Assembly (NCBI RefSeq): GCF_049532895.1
Contig: NZ_CP064031.1
Span: forward strand, 4,340,001 to 4,404,000
From: Dyella_B acidisoli
GTDB taxonomy: Bacteria; Pseudomonadota; Gammaproteobacteria; Xanthomonadales; Rhodanobacteraceae
DNA: 64,000 nt
Reading direction: 5' to 3'
In this document: in pieces, positions 34,077 to 41,944 of the stretch
How positions within the stretch are numbered: position 1 is the first letter of the stretch
How the letters are laid out: the number at the start of each line of letters is the position of its first letter
The notes under the pieces: model-generated
Databases searched by the model: none
Seen by the model: the letters and a program-made list of their open reading frames with translations, nothing else
What the model was told of the DNA's origin: nothing
Position numbers and translations under genes: made by a program

Positions 34077-34874
34077 ATGAACTTGACCATAACCCGGACG
34101 CTATGGAACTACCGCGGCTTTATCTTCGGAAGCGTAAAACGCGAGTTCCAGTCGCGTTACCGCAACTCCTTACTCGGAGCAGCCTGGACCGTCCTACAGC
34201 CGTTGGCGATGATCACTGTTTATACGGTGGTATTTTCCGAGCTAATGCGCGCAAGGCTACCGGGCATCGATCGCGCGTACGCCTATAGCATGTTTCTTTG
34301 CGCCGGCCTGTTGACCTGGGGCCTGTTCGCCGAAATCCTCCAGCGCGGGCAGAACGTATTCCTCGACAATGGAAACATGATTAAGAAGCTCAATTTTCCT
34401 CGTATATGCCTTCCTGTCATTACAGTCATTAGCGCACTAATCAATTTCAGCATTACGTTTACGCTCTTCATATTATTCTTGTTAGCCGTTCACAGTTTTC
34501 CCGGAACGATCGCGCTCTATACCCTTCCAGTCCTCGCCATCCAGATTGCATTGGCTGCAAGCATTGGCACCATAGCGGGTGTTCTCAATGTCTTCTTCCG
34601 CGATGTAGGTCAGTTTCTGAACATCTTGTTACAGTTCTGGTTCTGGTTCACACCGATCGTCTATTCAGTAGCAACCTTGCCACGATGGGCTCGACCATGG
34701 ATTGGTTTCAATCCAGCAGCCGCCTTAGCACAGGCCTATCAAGCCATCTACGTATATGGCAAGACTCCGGATTGGCATGGATTGTGGCCTGTCGCGCTTC
34801 TCGCGGCAGTACTCTGCGTTTTGGCGTTGCTGTTGTTTCGCCGACATGCTGGCGACATGGTGGATGAACTGTAA
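34077..34874 (+). CDS. wzm: O-antigen ABC transporter permease (exporter 2)
   Basis: The protein has 265 residues from ATG 34077 (an in-frame ATG 13 codons upstream lies within the previous gene's end). Six membrane segments, with the same landmarks as exporter 1: KREFQSRYRNSLLGAAWTVLQPL, LQRGQNVFLDNGNMIKKLNFPR, and NVFFRDVGQFLNILLQFWFWFTP. Clearly homologous to wzm1 but much diverged over the whole length, so not a recent copy. Its stop and the wzt2 start overlap (TAATG). Confidence 0.92.
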   Translation: MNLTITRTLWNYRGFIFGSVKREFQSRYRNSLLGAAWTVLQPLAMITVYTVVFSELMRARLPGIDRAYAYSMFLCAGLLTWGLFAEILQRGQNVFLDNGNMIKKLNFPRICLPVITVISALINFSITFTLFILFLLAVHSFPGTIALYTLPVLAIQIALAASIGTIAGVLNVFFRDVGQFLNILLQFWFWFTPIVYSVATLPRWARPWIGFNPAAALAQAYQAIYVYGKTPDWHGLWPVALLAAVLCVLALLLFRRHAGDMVDEL

Positions 34875-36130
34875 TGGGCGTTATTCGTGTCAACGGGCTG
34901 GGCAAGGCCTATAAGAGTTATTCCAGCCAATGGTCACGATTAGCCGAATGGCTAACGCCGTTCGGAAAACCCCGGCATCACCGTCATTGGGTTCTGCAAG
35001 ACATTCACCTCAATGTGGGCGCAGGTGAGGCCGTAGGCATCATCGGCAGCAACGGTGCTGGCAAAAGCACGCTGCTCAAGATCATTACTGGCACAGTTCG
35101 CCAAAGTTGCGGAACCGTCGCACTCAATGGCCGTGTCGCGGCCATGCTCGAACTAGGCATGGGCTTTCACCCCGATTTCACCGGCCGACAAAACGTCATG
35201 ATGGGTGGACAGCTGCTTGGCCTGTCGGTGAGCGAGATTCAGAAGCTGATGCCAGAGATCGAGGCTTTCGCTGAAATTGGCGACTATATCGATCAGCCTG
35301 TTCGCACCTATTCCAGCGGCATGCAGATGCGCCTGGCGTTTAGCGTTGCTACGGCGCACCGTCCTGACATCCTGATCGTGGATGAAGCTCTTTCCGTAGG
35401 CGACGCCTATTTCCAACACAAAAGCTTCGACAGAATCCGTAAATTTCGGATGGCTGGCACCACCTTGCTGATTGTTTCGCACGATCGTTACGCAATCCAG
35501 ACCGTTTGTGATCGGGCGATTCTGTTGGATTCTGGCTGCATTCGAATGGAAGGCAGACCGGTCGAGGTGTTGGACTATTACAACGCCATGATGGCCGAGC
35601 GCGATCATCAGCAAATCCAGCGCGTCGCCTTGGCAGACGGTAATATTGCAACGGTGTCGGGTACCGGCGAGGCATATATCACAAGTGTTCGAATCACCGA
35701 TCAACGAGGGCAAGCACTGCAGTCGATCGAAGTCGGCCAACTTTTGCGTCTTGAAGTTCGCATCAAGGCTCGTTCCGTACTGGATCGTGTTGTTCTCGGC
35801 TTCATGATTACCGATCGACTGGGCCAGTGCATCTATGGCATCAACACGCACAGGCTCGAGCAACCCATCATGGACATGGCCGCGAACGAGGAGGCCACGT
35901 TCCGATTCGATTTTCCTGCGCGGCTTGGTAAAGGCAGCTATGCAGTGGCTTTATCGCTGTCACGCGAAGATTCGCACATCGACAAAAATTACGAATGGCG
36001 TGACAACGCACTCATGCTGCACGTTTTCAACACCAAACAAGAAAATTTCGTTGGTTGCAATTGGCTGGACGCAAAGGTCAGCATCGAACGCAGGCTCCCG
36101 AATCAGAGCACGGGTGATATCCCTGCCTGA
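34874..36130 (+). CDS. wzt: O-antigen ABC transporter ATP-binding protein with Wzt C-domain (exporter 2)
   Basis: The protein has 418 residues. Nucleotide-binding domain about 1-240: Walker A GSNGAGKST, MLELGMGFHPDFTGRQN, signature YSSGMQMR, Walker B LIVDEALSVGDAYF, H-loop SHDR. C-terminal Wzt-C domain about 262-405 (SGTGEAYITS, LGFMITDRLGQCIYGINTH, NYEWRDNALMLHVFN). The ATPase half is very similar to Wzt1, while the C-domain is more divergent, as expected if the two read different glycan ends. Last gene of the plus-strand operon. Confidence 0.92.
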   Translation: MGVIRVNGLGKAYKSYSSQWSRLAEWLTPFGKPRHHRHWVLQDIHLNVGAGEAVGIIGSNGAGKSTLLKIITGTVRQSCGTVALNGRVAAMLELGMGFHPDFTGRQNVMMGGQLLGLSVSEIQKLMPEIEAFAEIGDYIDQPVRTYSSGMQMRLAFSVATAHRPDILIVDEALSVGDAYFQHKSFDRIRKFRMAGTTLLIVSHDRYAIQTVCDRAILLDSGCIRMEGRPVEVLDYYNAMMAERDHQQIQRVALADGNIATVSGTGEAYITSVRITDQRGQALQSIEVGQLLRLEVRIKARSVLDRVVLGFMITDRLGQCIYGINTHRLEQPIMDMAANEEATFRFDFPARLGKGSYAVALSLSREDSHIDKNYEWRDNALMLHVFNTKQENFVGCNWLDAKVSIERRLPNQSTGDIPA

Positions 36131-36199
36131 CCAGGTAAATGATGTGGCGCCACTCCCCCATGCAACAAACCTTTATATTGGGGAGCACATCACAAGCTA

Positions 36200-36691
36200 C
36201 TAGTTCAGATCGATCATCGCCAACAATCGTGCGCGCAAACCCGGTGTCCGCCTGAGTGCCTTACCTATCAGGAGGCGTAACACGCGGACGCCAGCTATCA
36301 ATTTCAGGAGCCGCTTGACTATCAGCTTGGCCAGAGCAGGCCAGTTGCTCGGCTTACGCGCCTGTTGAGCGAAGCGCCAGGCTGAGCCCCACCTGGATTC
36401 CCACATGGGACGCAAGCGAGCCAACTCGGCATCGCGACTTTCCAACTGACGACCCAATTGCTGCTCCAAAGTTTCCAACTGGCGCTCTAACTCACTCACT
36501 CTCAGCGTGCGTCCATGCAAGGTAGTGAGAAGTTGGAAATGCTCCTGGCGCAATCGTTCGACCAGATGCTGCAATTCGGAGTGGGCTTGCTCGCTTTCGA
36601 TCAACCGGGCCAATCGTTTGGCGGCAAGTTCGCGCCAATCCAAGGTAACGGCATCATCGATACCGGTTTTGTCGTGGATTTTGGTCAACAC
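36200..36691 (-). CDS. Orphan coiled-coil protein with an FkbM-type basic tail
   Basis: The protein has 163 residues from a GTG with AGGAGAG eight bases upstream; a frame starting 30 bases earlier has no such site. Residues 30-100 are heptad-rich Leu/Glu/Arg coiled coil (LVERLRQEHFQLLTTLHG, LERQLETLEQQLGRQLE). The tail (about 105-163) is basic and amphipathic, with a WGSAWRFAQ block and ALRRTPGLRARLLAM. The end resembles the tail of the FkbM protein (TPGLKARLV) in this island. No enzymatic domain. It could be a separated measuring or scaffolding arm for chain-length control, or the remnant of a larger methyltransferase or glycosyltransferase. Confidence 0.55.
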   Translation of the reverse strand: MLTKIHDKTGIDDAVTLDWRELAAKRLARLIESEQAHSELQHLVERLRQEHFQLLTTLHGRTLRVSELERQLETLEQQLGRQLESRDAELARLRPMWESRWGSAWRFAQQARKPSNWPALAKLIVKRLLKLIAGVRVLRLLIGKALRRTPGLRARLLAMIDLN

Positions 36692-36875
36692 GTGTCTACT
36701 CTCTCCTGCGCCAGAGTTCAAATTCGCTCTGAATCGACCAGGCCGCTAAGTCATCAACATTCCATCGGCAGCCCCCACGCCCAGAGCACCCGGCACCTAT
36801 CCCGCTCAACACTTTGGAACCCAGATCGAACGGTAGCCTACATGATGAGCCGCGGACAGTCCCTGCGGCAGACGG

Positions 36876-36899
36876 CCGTCAAGCCCCACAGCTTGACGG
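36876..36899. promoter_or_regulatory. Inverted repeat in the rmlB leader
   Basis: Perfect 8-bp arms (CCGTCAAG / CTTGACGG) with an 8-base loop lie 36 bases before the rmlB start, in the 244-base gap that must contain the rmlBACD-manC promoter. It could be a protein-binding operator or an RNA leader hairpin. No matching -35/-10 pair is asserted. Confidence 0.4.
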
Positions 36900-36935
36900 T
36901 AGTGCATAATCAGCGCGACCACGTCGGAGTGATTC

Positions 36936-37985
36936 ATGCAGACCCTGCTCGTAAGCGGTGGAGCCGGATTTATCGGCGCAAATTTTGTGTTGCAGGCTGT
37001 CGCCGACGGCCTTCGAGTCATCAACCTGGACAAACTCACCTATGCGGGCAACCTGGATACTCTGACAAGTCTGCATGGCAACGAAAATCATTATTTTGTG
37101 CAGGGCGACATCGGCGACAGGGAGCTACTAGATCACCTGCTGGCGGAATTCAGACCGGAAGCGATCGTCAATTTTGCAGCCGAATCGCACGTTGACCGAT
37201 CCATCGACGGCCCGGCAGCGTTCGTAAATACCAATGTGGTAGGTACGCTCGCCTTGCTGGAGCGCTCACGCGACTACTGGAAGCAGTTGCAAGGAACATA
37301 TCGCGACGCGTTCCGTTTCCTGCACGTTTCCACCGATGAGGTCTATGGCTCGCTTGGTGCGGAAGGACGATTCACCGAAACCACACCTTACGCTCCTAAT
37401 TCGCCGTACTCCGCTTCCAAGGCGGCATCTGATCACTTGGTACGGGCCTTCCATCACACTTATGGCTTACCCACCGTCACCACGAACTGTTCTAATAACT
37501 ACGGTCCGTACCAGTTCCCGGAAAAGCTTATTCCGCTGGTCATCCAGAAAGCGCTGGCTGGAGCTTCCCTGCCCGTTTATGGCGATGGCCTGAACGTACG
37601 GGATTGGCTCTACGTAGGCGATCATTGCGCTGCGATCCGGCGTGCGCTGGCAGCGGGTCGGATCGGCGAAACGTACAATATTGGTGGAAATGCAGAGCGC
37701 ACCAACATAGAGGTGGTGCGCACCATCTGTACCTTGCTTGATATGCGCTACCCGCATGCCGAGGGGCGCCACCACGAATCGCTAATCACCTACGTCAAAG
37801 ACCGCCCCGGCCACGACCGCCGCTACGCCATCGACTCCAGCAAACTCCAGCGCGAACTCGGCTGGCGGCCGGCTCAAACGTTCGAAACGGGCATTGCCCA
37901 AACGGTAGACTGGTACCTCTCCAACCAGCCGTGGGTACAGCGCGTACTCGACGGCAGCTACCGTATGGAGCGTCTCGGCGTATGA
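36936..37985 (+). CDS. rmlB: dTDP-glucose 4,6-dehydratase
   Basis: The protein has 349 residues. Extended SDR enzyme: VSGGAGFIGANFV, the HVSTDEVYGSLG block, YSASKAASDHLVRA with the Tyr-x3-Lys pair, NCSNNYGPYQFPEKLIP, and the late RPGHDRRYAIDSSKL. It makes dTDP-4-keto-6-deoxy-D-glucose from dTDP-glucose, the second step to dTDP-L-rhamnose. GGAG precedes the ATG by about six bases. First gene of a tightly packed operon; overlaps rmlA by ATGA. Confidence 0.97.
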   Translation: MQTLLVSGGAGFIGANFVLQAVADGLRVINLDKLTYAGNLDTLTSLHGNENHYFVQGDIGDRELLDHLLAEFRPEAIVNFAAESHVDRSIDGPAAFVNTNVVGTLALLERSRDYWKQLQGTYRDAFRFLHVSTDEVYGSLGAEGRFTETTPYAPNSPYSASKAASDHLVRAFHHTYGLPTVTTNCSNNYGPYQFPEKLIPLVIQKALAGASLPVYGDGLNVRDWLYVGDHCAAIRRALAAGRIGETYNIGGNAERTNIEVVRTICTLLDMRYPHAEGRHHESLITYVKDRPGHDRRYAIDSSKLQRELGWRPAQTFETGIAQTVDWYLSNQPWVQRVLDGSYRMERLGV

Positions 37986-38869
37986 GCGCACGCAGGGGGA
38001 TCATTCTGGCCGGCGGTTCTGGCACCCGGCTTTATCCGATTACACAGGCCATCAGCAAGCAGTTGCTGCCTGTCTACGACAAGCCGATGATTTACTACCC
38101 GCTGTCCGTGCTGATGCTGGCGGGCGTGCGCGAGATCCTGATGATCAACACGCCACACGAGCAGCCGCTGTTCCAGCGACTGCTCGGCGACGGCTCGCAA
38201 TGGGGCATCGATATCCACTATGCCGTGCAGCCGTCGCCCGATGGCCTCGCGCAGGCTTTCATTATCGGCCGCGAGTTCGTGGGAAACTCGCCAAGCTGCC
38301 TGGTGCTGGGGGACAATATCTTCTACGGAGTCGGTCTTACGGAGCGCCTGAAGCGTGCGACGGTACGGGCGCATGGTGCGACGATTTTTGGCTACTGGGT
38401 GAAGGATCCGCAGCGCTACGGTGTAGCCGAGTTCGATACCGAAGGATGTGTAATAGGCATCGAGGAAAAGCCGGCACAACCGAAATCGCAATATGCCGTC
38501 ACCGGTCTGTATTTCTATGATCAGCGCGTATGCGACTACGCTGCCGATCTCAAGCCATCCTCGCGCGGTGAACTGGAAATCACCGATCTCAACCGCTGCT
38601 ATCTGCAGGATGGCTCCTTGCATCTGGAACAGCTCGGTCGTGGTTATGCGTGGCTCGATACCGGCACGCACGAATCCATGATGGAAGCCGGCAACTACAT
38701 TCAAACGATTGAAAACCGGCAGGGGCTGAAAGTCTGCTGCCCGGAAGAAATCGCCTATCTCAACGGCTGGATCGACGAGGAGCAGGTCATGCGCCTGGCG
38801 GCCCCGTTACTCAAGACCGGCTATGGCCAGTATCTCGTTCAATTGGTAAAGCAAGGGCCTGCTCGATGA
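37982..38869 (+). CDS. rmlA: Glucose-1-phosphate thymidylyltransferase
   Basis: The protein has 295 residues from the ATG overlapping the rmlB stop. The longer frame from 37931 lies inside rmlB and is rejected. Nucleotidyltransferase motifs are IILAGGSGTRLYPIT, KQLLPVYDKPMIYYPLS and LVLGDNIFYG, then EEKPAQPKSQYAVTGLYFYD and GRGYAWLDTGTHESM. It activates glucose-1-phosphate with dTTP, the first and feedback-controlled step to dTDP-L-rhamnose. Stop overlaps rmlC (ATGA). Confidence 0.97.
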   Translation: MSARRGIILAGGSGTRLYPITQAISKQLLPVYDKPMIYYPLSVLMLAGVREILMINTPHEQPLFQRLLGDGSQWGIDIHYAVQPSPDGLAQAFIIGREFVGNSPSCLVLGDNIFYGVGLTERLKRATVRAHGATIFGYWVKDPQRYGVAEFDTEGCVIGIEEKPAQPKSQYAVTGLYFYDQRVCDYAADLKPSSRGELEITDLNRCYLQDGSLHLEQLGRGYAWLDTGTHESMMEAGNYIQTIENRQGLKVCCPEEIAYLNGWIDEEQVMRLAAPLLKTGYGQYLVQLVKQGPAR

Positions 38870-39423
38870 AAGCTGTACAAACCTCCCTGCCTGGCGTGCT
38901 GGTCATTGAGCCGCAGGTCTTCGAGGATCCGCGCGGGTTCTTCTATGAGAGCTACAACGAGGCAAAATACGCCAAGCTAGGTATCAATACGAACTTCGTG
39001 CAGACCAATGTCTCGCGCTCTTCGAAGGGGGTGCTGCGCGGCCTTCACTATCAGTGGCCAAATCCGCAAGGCAAGCTGGTCAGCGTGCTGGAGGGCGAGG
39101 TCTACGACGTCGCCGTGGATATCCGTCGCGGCTCACCCACCTTCGGTCAATGGACCAGCGCGATGCTGACCGCCGGCAATCGCCGGCACATGTGGATTCC
39201 CGCCGGCTTCGCGCACGGCTTCTGCGTACTATCTGATTTCGCTACCTTCACCTATCAGTGCACCACGCTGTATGACCCCGCTGCCGATGCAGCAATTTGC
39301 TGGAACGATGCAGCAATCGGCATCGACTGGCCGATCGGCGAACCGCTGATTTCCGCGAAAGACGCCAAGGCGCCACTGCTGGCCGACGTGCTGGCCGATT
39401 GTTTGCCGCCGTTCGAAGCATGA
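38866..39423 (+). CDS. rmlC: dTDP-4-dehydrorhamnose 3,5-epimerase
   Basis: The protein has 185 residues, a cupin. Landmarks are PQVFEDPRGFFYESYN, VLRGLHYQWPNPQGKLV with the catalytic-type His, the beta-barrel segment YDVAVDIRRGSPTFGQW, and WIPAGFAHGFCVLSD. It epimerises C3 and C5 of the RmlB product. Overlaps both neighbours by ATGA-type junctions, so the four rml genes are translationally coupled. Confidence 0.96.
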   Translation: MKAVQTSLPGVLVIEPQVFEDPRGFFYESYNEAKYAKLGINTNFVQTNVSRSSKGVLRGLHYQWPNPQGKLVSVLEGEVYDVAVDIRRGSPTFGQWTSAMLTAGNRRHMWIPAGFAHGFCVLSDFATFTYQCTTLYDPAADAAICWNDAAIGIDWPIGEPLISAKDAKAPLLADVLADCLPPFEA

Positions 39424-40346
39424 ATATCCTGCTGCTTGGTGCCAATGGGCAGCTTGGCCGCAGCTTTATCGAACACGGCGGATTGGCGGCGCGGGGCCAG
39501 TTAGTCACCGCAACACGAGACGGCCGTCGTTTTGATGACGGCCCGGCAGAGGTGGCCGATCTGTCACAGCCCGATACGCTACCCGGCCTGTTGGACCGAC
39601 TGCAGCCGCAGTTGATCGTCAATACGGCTGCCTATACCGCGGTGGATCGCGCCGAGAGCGAAGAAACACTGGCGACACGAATCAATGGTGATACCGTCGG
39701 CGTGCTCGGGCGCTGGGCTGCTGCCAATGGTGCACTGGTAATTCACTACTCCACCGACTACGTATTCAACGGCAACGGTACGGAACCATACCCCATCGAT
39801 GCACCCACGGCACCGTTAGGGGCGTATGGCCGCAGCAAGCTCGCTGGAGAGCAAGCGTTGCGAGACAGTGGCGTACAGCACCTACTGATGCGTACCGCCT
39901 GGGTCTACGCGCCACACGGCCACAACTTCCTTCGCACGATGTTGCGACTGGCAGGGGAGCGTGAAGAAATCCGAATCGTGGCTGACCAACATGGCAGCCC
40001 CACTGATACGACGCTGATCGTGCAAGCTACCCTTGCCGCCCTCGATACCTGGCTGGAAGCCAACCCCATGCAGCGTGATCAAATGTCTGGAGCACATCAT
40101 CTGGTTGCCAGCGGTAGCACCACTTGGCATGGGTTTGCCGAGGCCATCATGCAAGAAGCCAAGACGCTTGGTGTGCTTGCCAGGGTGCCTAGGCTGGTTC
40201 CCATTACGACCGCAGAATTCCCCACGCCCGCTCGCCGGCCAGCCTGGTCGGTGCTGGACAATACGGGCTTTCAGCGACAATTCGGCTATTCTTTGCCGGA
40301 TTGGCGGCAGGGTTTGCATCACACCATCAAGTCACTGGTCCCATAA
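39420..40346 (+). CDS. rmlD: dTDP-4-dehydrorhamnose reductase
   Basis: The protein has 308 residues from the ATG overlapping the rmlC stop; the frame opening at 39297 lies within rmlC. SDR motifs are NILLLGANGQLGRSF, NTAAYTAVDRAESE, IHYSTDYVFNGNG and YGRSKLAGEQAL (Tyr-x3-Lys), then RTAWVYAPHGHNF. The last step gives dTDP-L-rhamnose with NAD(P)H. manC follows after three bases. Confidence 0.96.
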   Translation: MNILLLGANGQLGRSFIEHGGLAARGQLVTATRDGRRFDDGPAEVADLSQPDTLPGLLDRLQPQLIVNTAAYTAVDRAESEETLATRINGDTVGVLGRWAAANGALVIHYSTDYVFNGNGTEPYPIDAPTAPLGAYGRSKLAGEQALRDSGVQHLLMRTAWVYAPHGHNFLRTMLRLAGEREEIRIVADQHGSPTDTTLIVQATLAALDTWLEANPMQRDQMSGAHHLVASGSTTWHGFAEAIMQEAKTLGVLARVPRLVPITTAEFPTPARRPAWSVLDNTGFQRQFGYSLPDWRQGLHHTIKSLVP

Positions 40347-40349
40347 AAC

Positions 40350-41762
40350 ATGTTGATTCCTCTTATCCTTAGCGGCGGCAGCGGCACCCGCCTGTGGCCG
40401 GTTTCACGCAGAAACCTTCCCAAGCAATTCCTTTCCCTCAGCGGCGACGGCACGCTTTTCCAGCAAGCCATTACCCGCACGCAGAAGCTACCTGAAGCTT
40501 CTGCACCCATCGTTGTTGCCAGCGAGGACCATCGGTTTCTAGCGGCTGATCAGTTGCTGGAAGCGGGTGTAGAAGGCGCCACGATCGTGCTGGAGCCCAT
40601 CGCTCGTAACACCGCCCCGGCCATCGCCCTGGGCGCCTTGAAAGCCGTGGAGCGCGATCCACAGGCATTACTGCTGGTGCTGCCGGCCGATCATCTTATT
40701 GGTGATACGCAAAGCTTCGCCGCCGCGGTGCAGCAAGCCCTGCCTGCAGCTAGAGATGGCTGGCTGGTGACCTTCGGCATCCGCCCGGATCGCCCGGAAA
40801 CCGGCTTCGGCTACATCCGTCGCGCCGAGTCGATCGGCAGCAGCGCGTTCCGAGTGGAGCGCTTCGTGGAGAAGCCGGATCTGGCCACTGCCGAAGGCTA
40901 CGTGAAGGACGGCAGCTACGACTGGAACTCGGGCATGTTCCTGTTCAAGGCCGCCCGCTATCTGGAAGAGCTGGGGCAGCACGCGCCGGAGATGCTTGAA
41001 GCGGTGCGCAAGGCCTATGCCACCGGGCATGGCGATCTGGACTTCGTACGCGTAGATGCCGAAGCCTTTGCCAAGGTGCCGGACAATTCCATCGACTATG
41101 CCGTGATGGAAAAAACCTCGCGTGCGGCGGTGATTCCGGTGAGCTGTGCGTGGAGCGACATCGGTTCGTGGTCGGCACTGTGGCTCTCGGGACAGCACGA
41201 CGAGCACGGCAATCAGCGCGAAGGCGATACGCTCACGGTCAACACGCGCAACTCGCTGCTGCGCTCACACGATCGCCATATGATCGCCACCGTCGGTGTG
41301 GAAGACATCATCGTGGTGAGCACGCCGGATGCCACCCTGGTTGCGCATCGCAATGCCGCGCAGGATGTGAAGAAAGTGGTCGACCAGCTCAAAGCTTCCG
41401 GCCGCACCGAGCATTCGTTCCATCGCGTGGTGCATCGCCCGTGGGGTAGCTATGACTCGCTTGAGGAGGGTGGACGCTTCCAGGTGAAGCGCATCGTGGT
41501 GAAGCCAGGCGCCAGCCTCAGCCTGCAGAAACATCATCATCGCGCAGAGCACTGGATTGTGGTGTCGGGTACCGCCGAGGTCACCTGTGACGAGAAAGTG
41601 TTCTTGCTGGCAGAAAACCAGAGCACTTACATCCCGCTCGGCAGCGTGCACCGCCTGCGTAACCCTGGCAAGGTGCCGTTGGAGCTGATCGAGGTGCAGT
41701 CTGGCAGCTATCTCGGCGAGGACGACATCGTGCGCTTCGATGACGTGTACGGTCGCGCCTAA
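40350..41762 (+). CDS. manC: Mannose-1-phosphate guanylyltransferase / mannose-6-phosphate isomerase (bifunctional)
   Basis: The protein has 470 residues. N-terminal GMP domain: LILSGGSGTRLWPVSR, KQFLSLSGDGTLFQQ, LVLPADHLIGD, FVEKPDLATAEGYV, DWNSGMFLF. C-terminal cupin-type PMI domain (about 350-470): RPWGSYDSLEEGGRFQ and HHHRAEHWIVVSGTAEV. This two-domain type II enzyme is XanB in Xanthomonas. It makes GDP-mannose, which Gmd and Rmd in the same island turn into GDP-D-rhamnose. It thus links the plus-strand rml operon with the minus-strand gmd-rmd-manB operon. A hairpin follows. Confidence 0.95.
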   Translation: MLIPLILSGGSGTRLWPVSRRNLPKQFLSLSGDGTLFQQAITRTQKLPEASAPIVVASEDHRFLAADQLLEAGVEGATIVLEPIARNTAPAIALGALKAVERDPQALLLVLPADHLIGDTQSFAAAVQQALPAARDGWLVTFGIRPDRPETGFGYIRRAESIGSSAFRVERFVEKPDLATAEGYVKDGSYDWNSGMFLFKAARYLEELGQHAPEMLEAVRKAYATGHGDLDFVRVDAEAFAKVPDNSIDYAVMEKTSRAAVIPVSCAWSDIGSWSALWLSGQHDEHGNQREGDTLTVNTRNSLLRSHDRHMIATVGVEDIIVVSTPDATLVAHRNAAQDVKKVVDQLKASGRTEHSFHRVVHRPWGSYDSLEEGGRFQVKRIVVKPGASLSLQKHHHRAEHWIVVSGTAEVTCDEKVFLLAENQSTYIPLGSVHRLRNPGKVPLELIEVQSGSYLGEDDIVRFDDVYGRA

Positions 41763-41780
41763 TCCGCGTAACGCCTAAAT

Positions 41781-41802
41781 CCTCTCCCCAACTGGGGAGA
41801 GG
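41781..41802 (+). terminator. Hairpin after manC
   Basis: Perfect 9-bp arms (CCTCTCCCC / GGGGAGAGG) with an AACT loop lie 19 bases after the manC stop and are followed by an A-rich run. Likely end of the rmlBACD-manC transcript. Confidence 0.55.
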
Positions 41803-41944
41803 AAACACCACGCTTCCTGCTTGAACCAGCAAGCATTCCAATCTGGTATCCCATCGACATCCGTACAACTTGATCCTGCCGCGCAAGGCGGTTGCAATAG
41901 CGCTGTGCCCGTATCACATAGGCACCATGGCTCAAGGAATCCGC

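Noticed and set aside
25149..36130. The two wzm/wzt pairs considered as a recent tandem duplication
   Set aside because: They are on opposite strands and diverged along their length, especially in the permeases and Wzt-C domains, so they are old paralogues or separate acquisitions.
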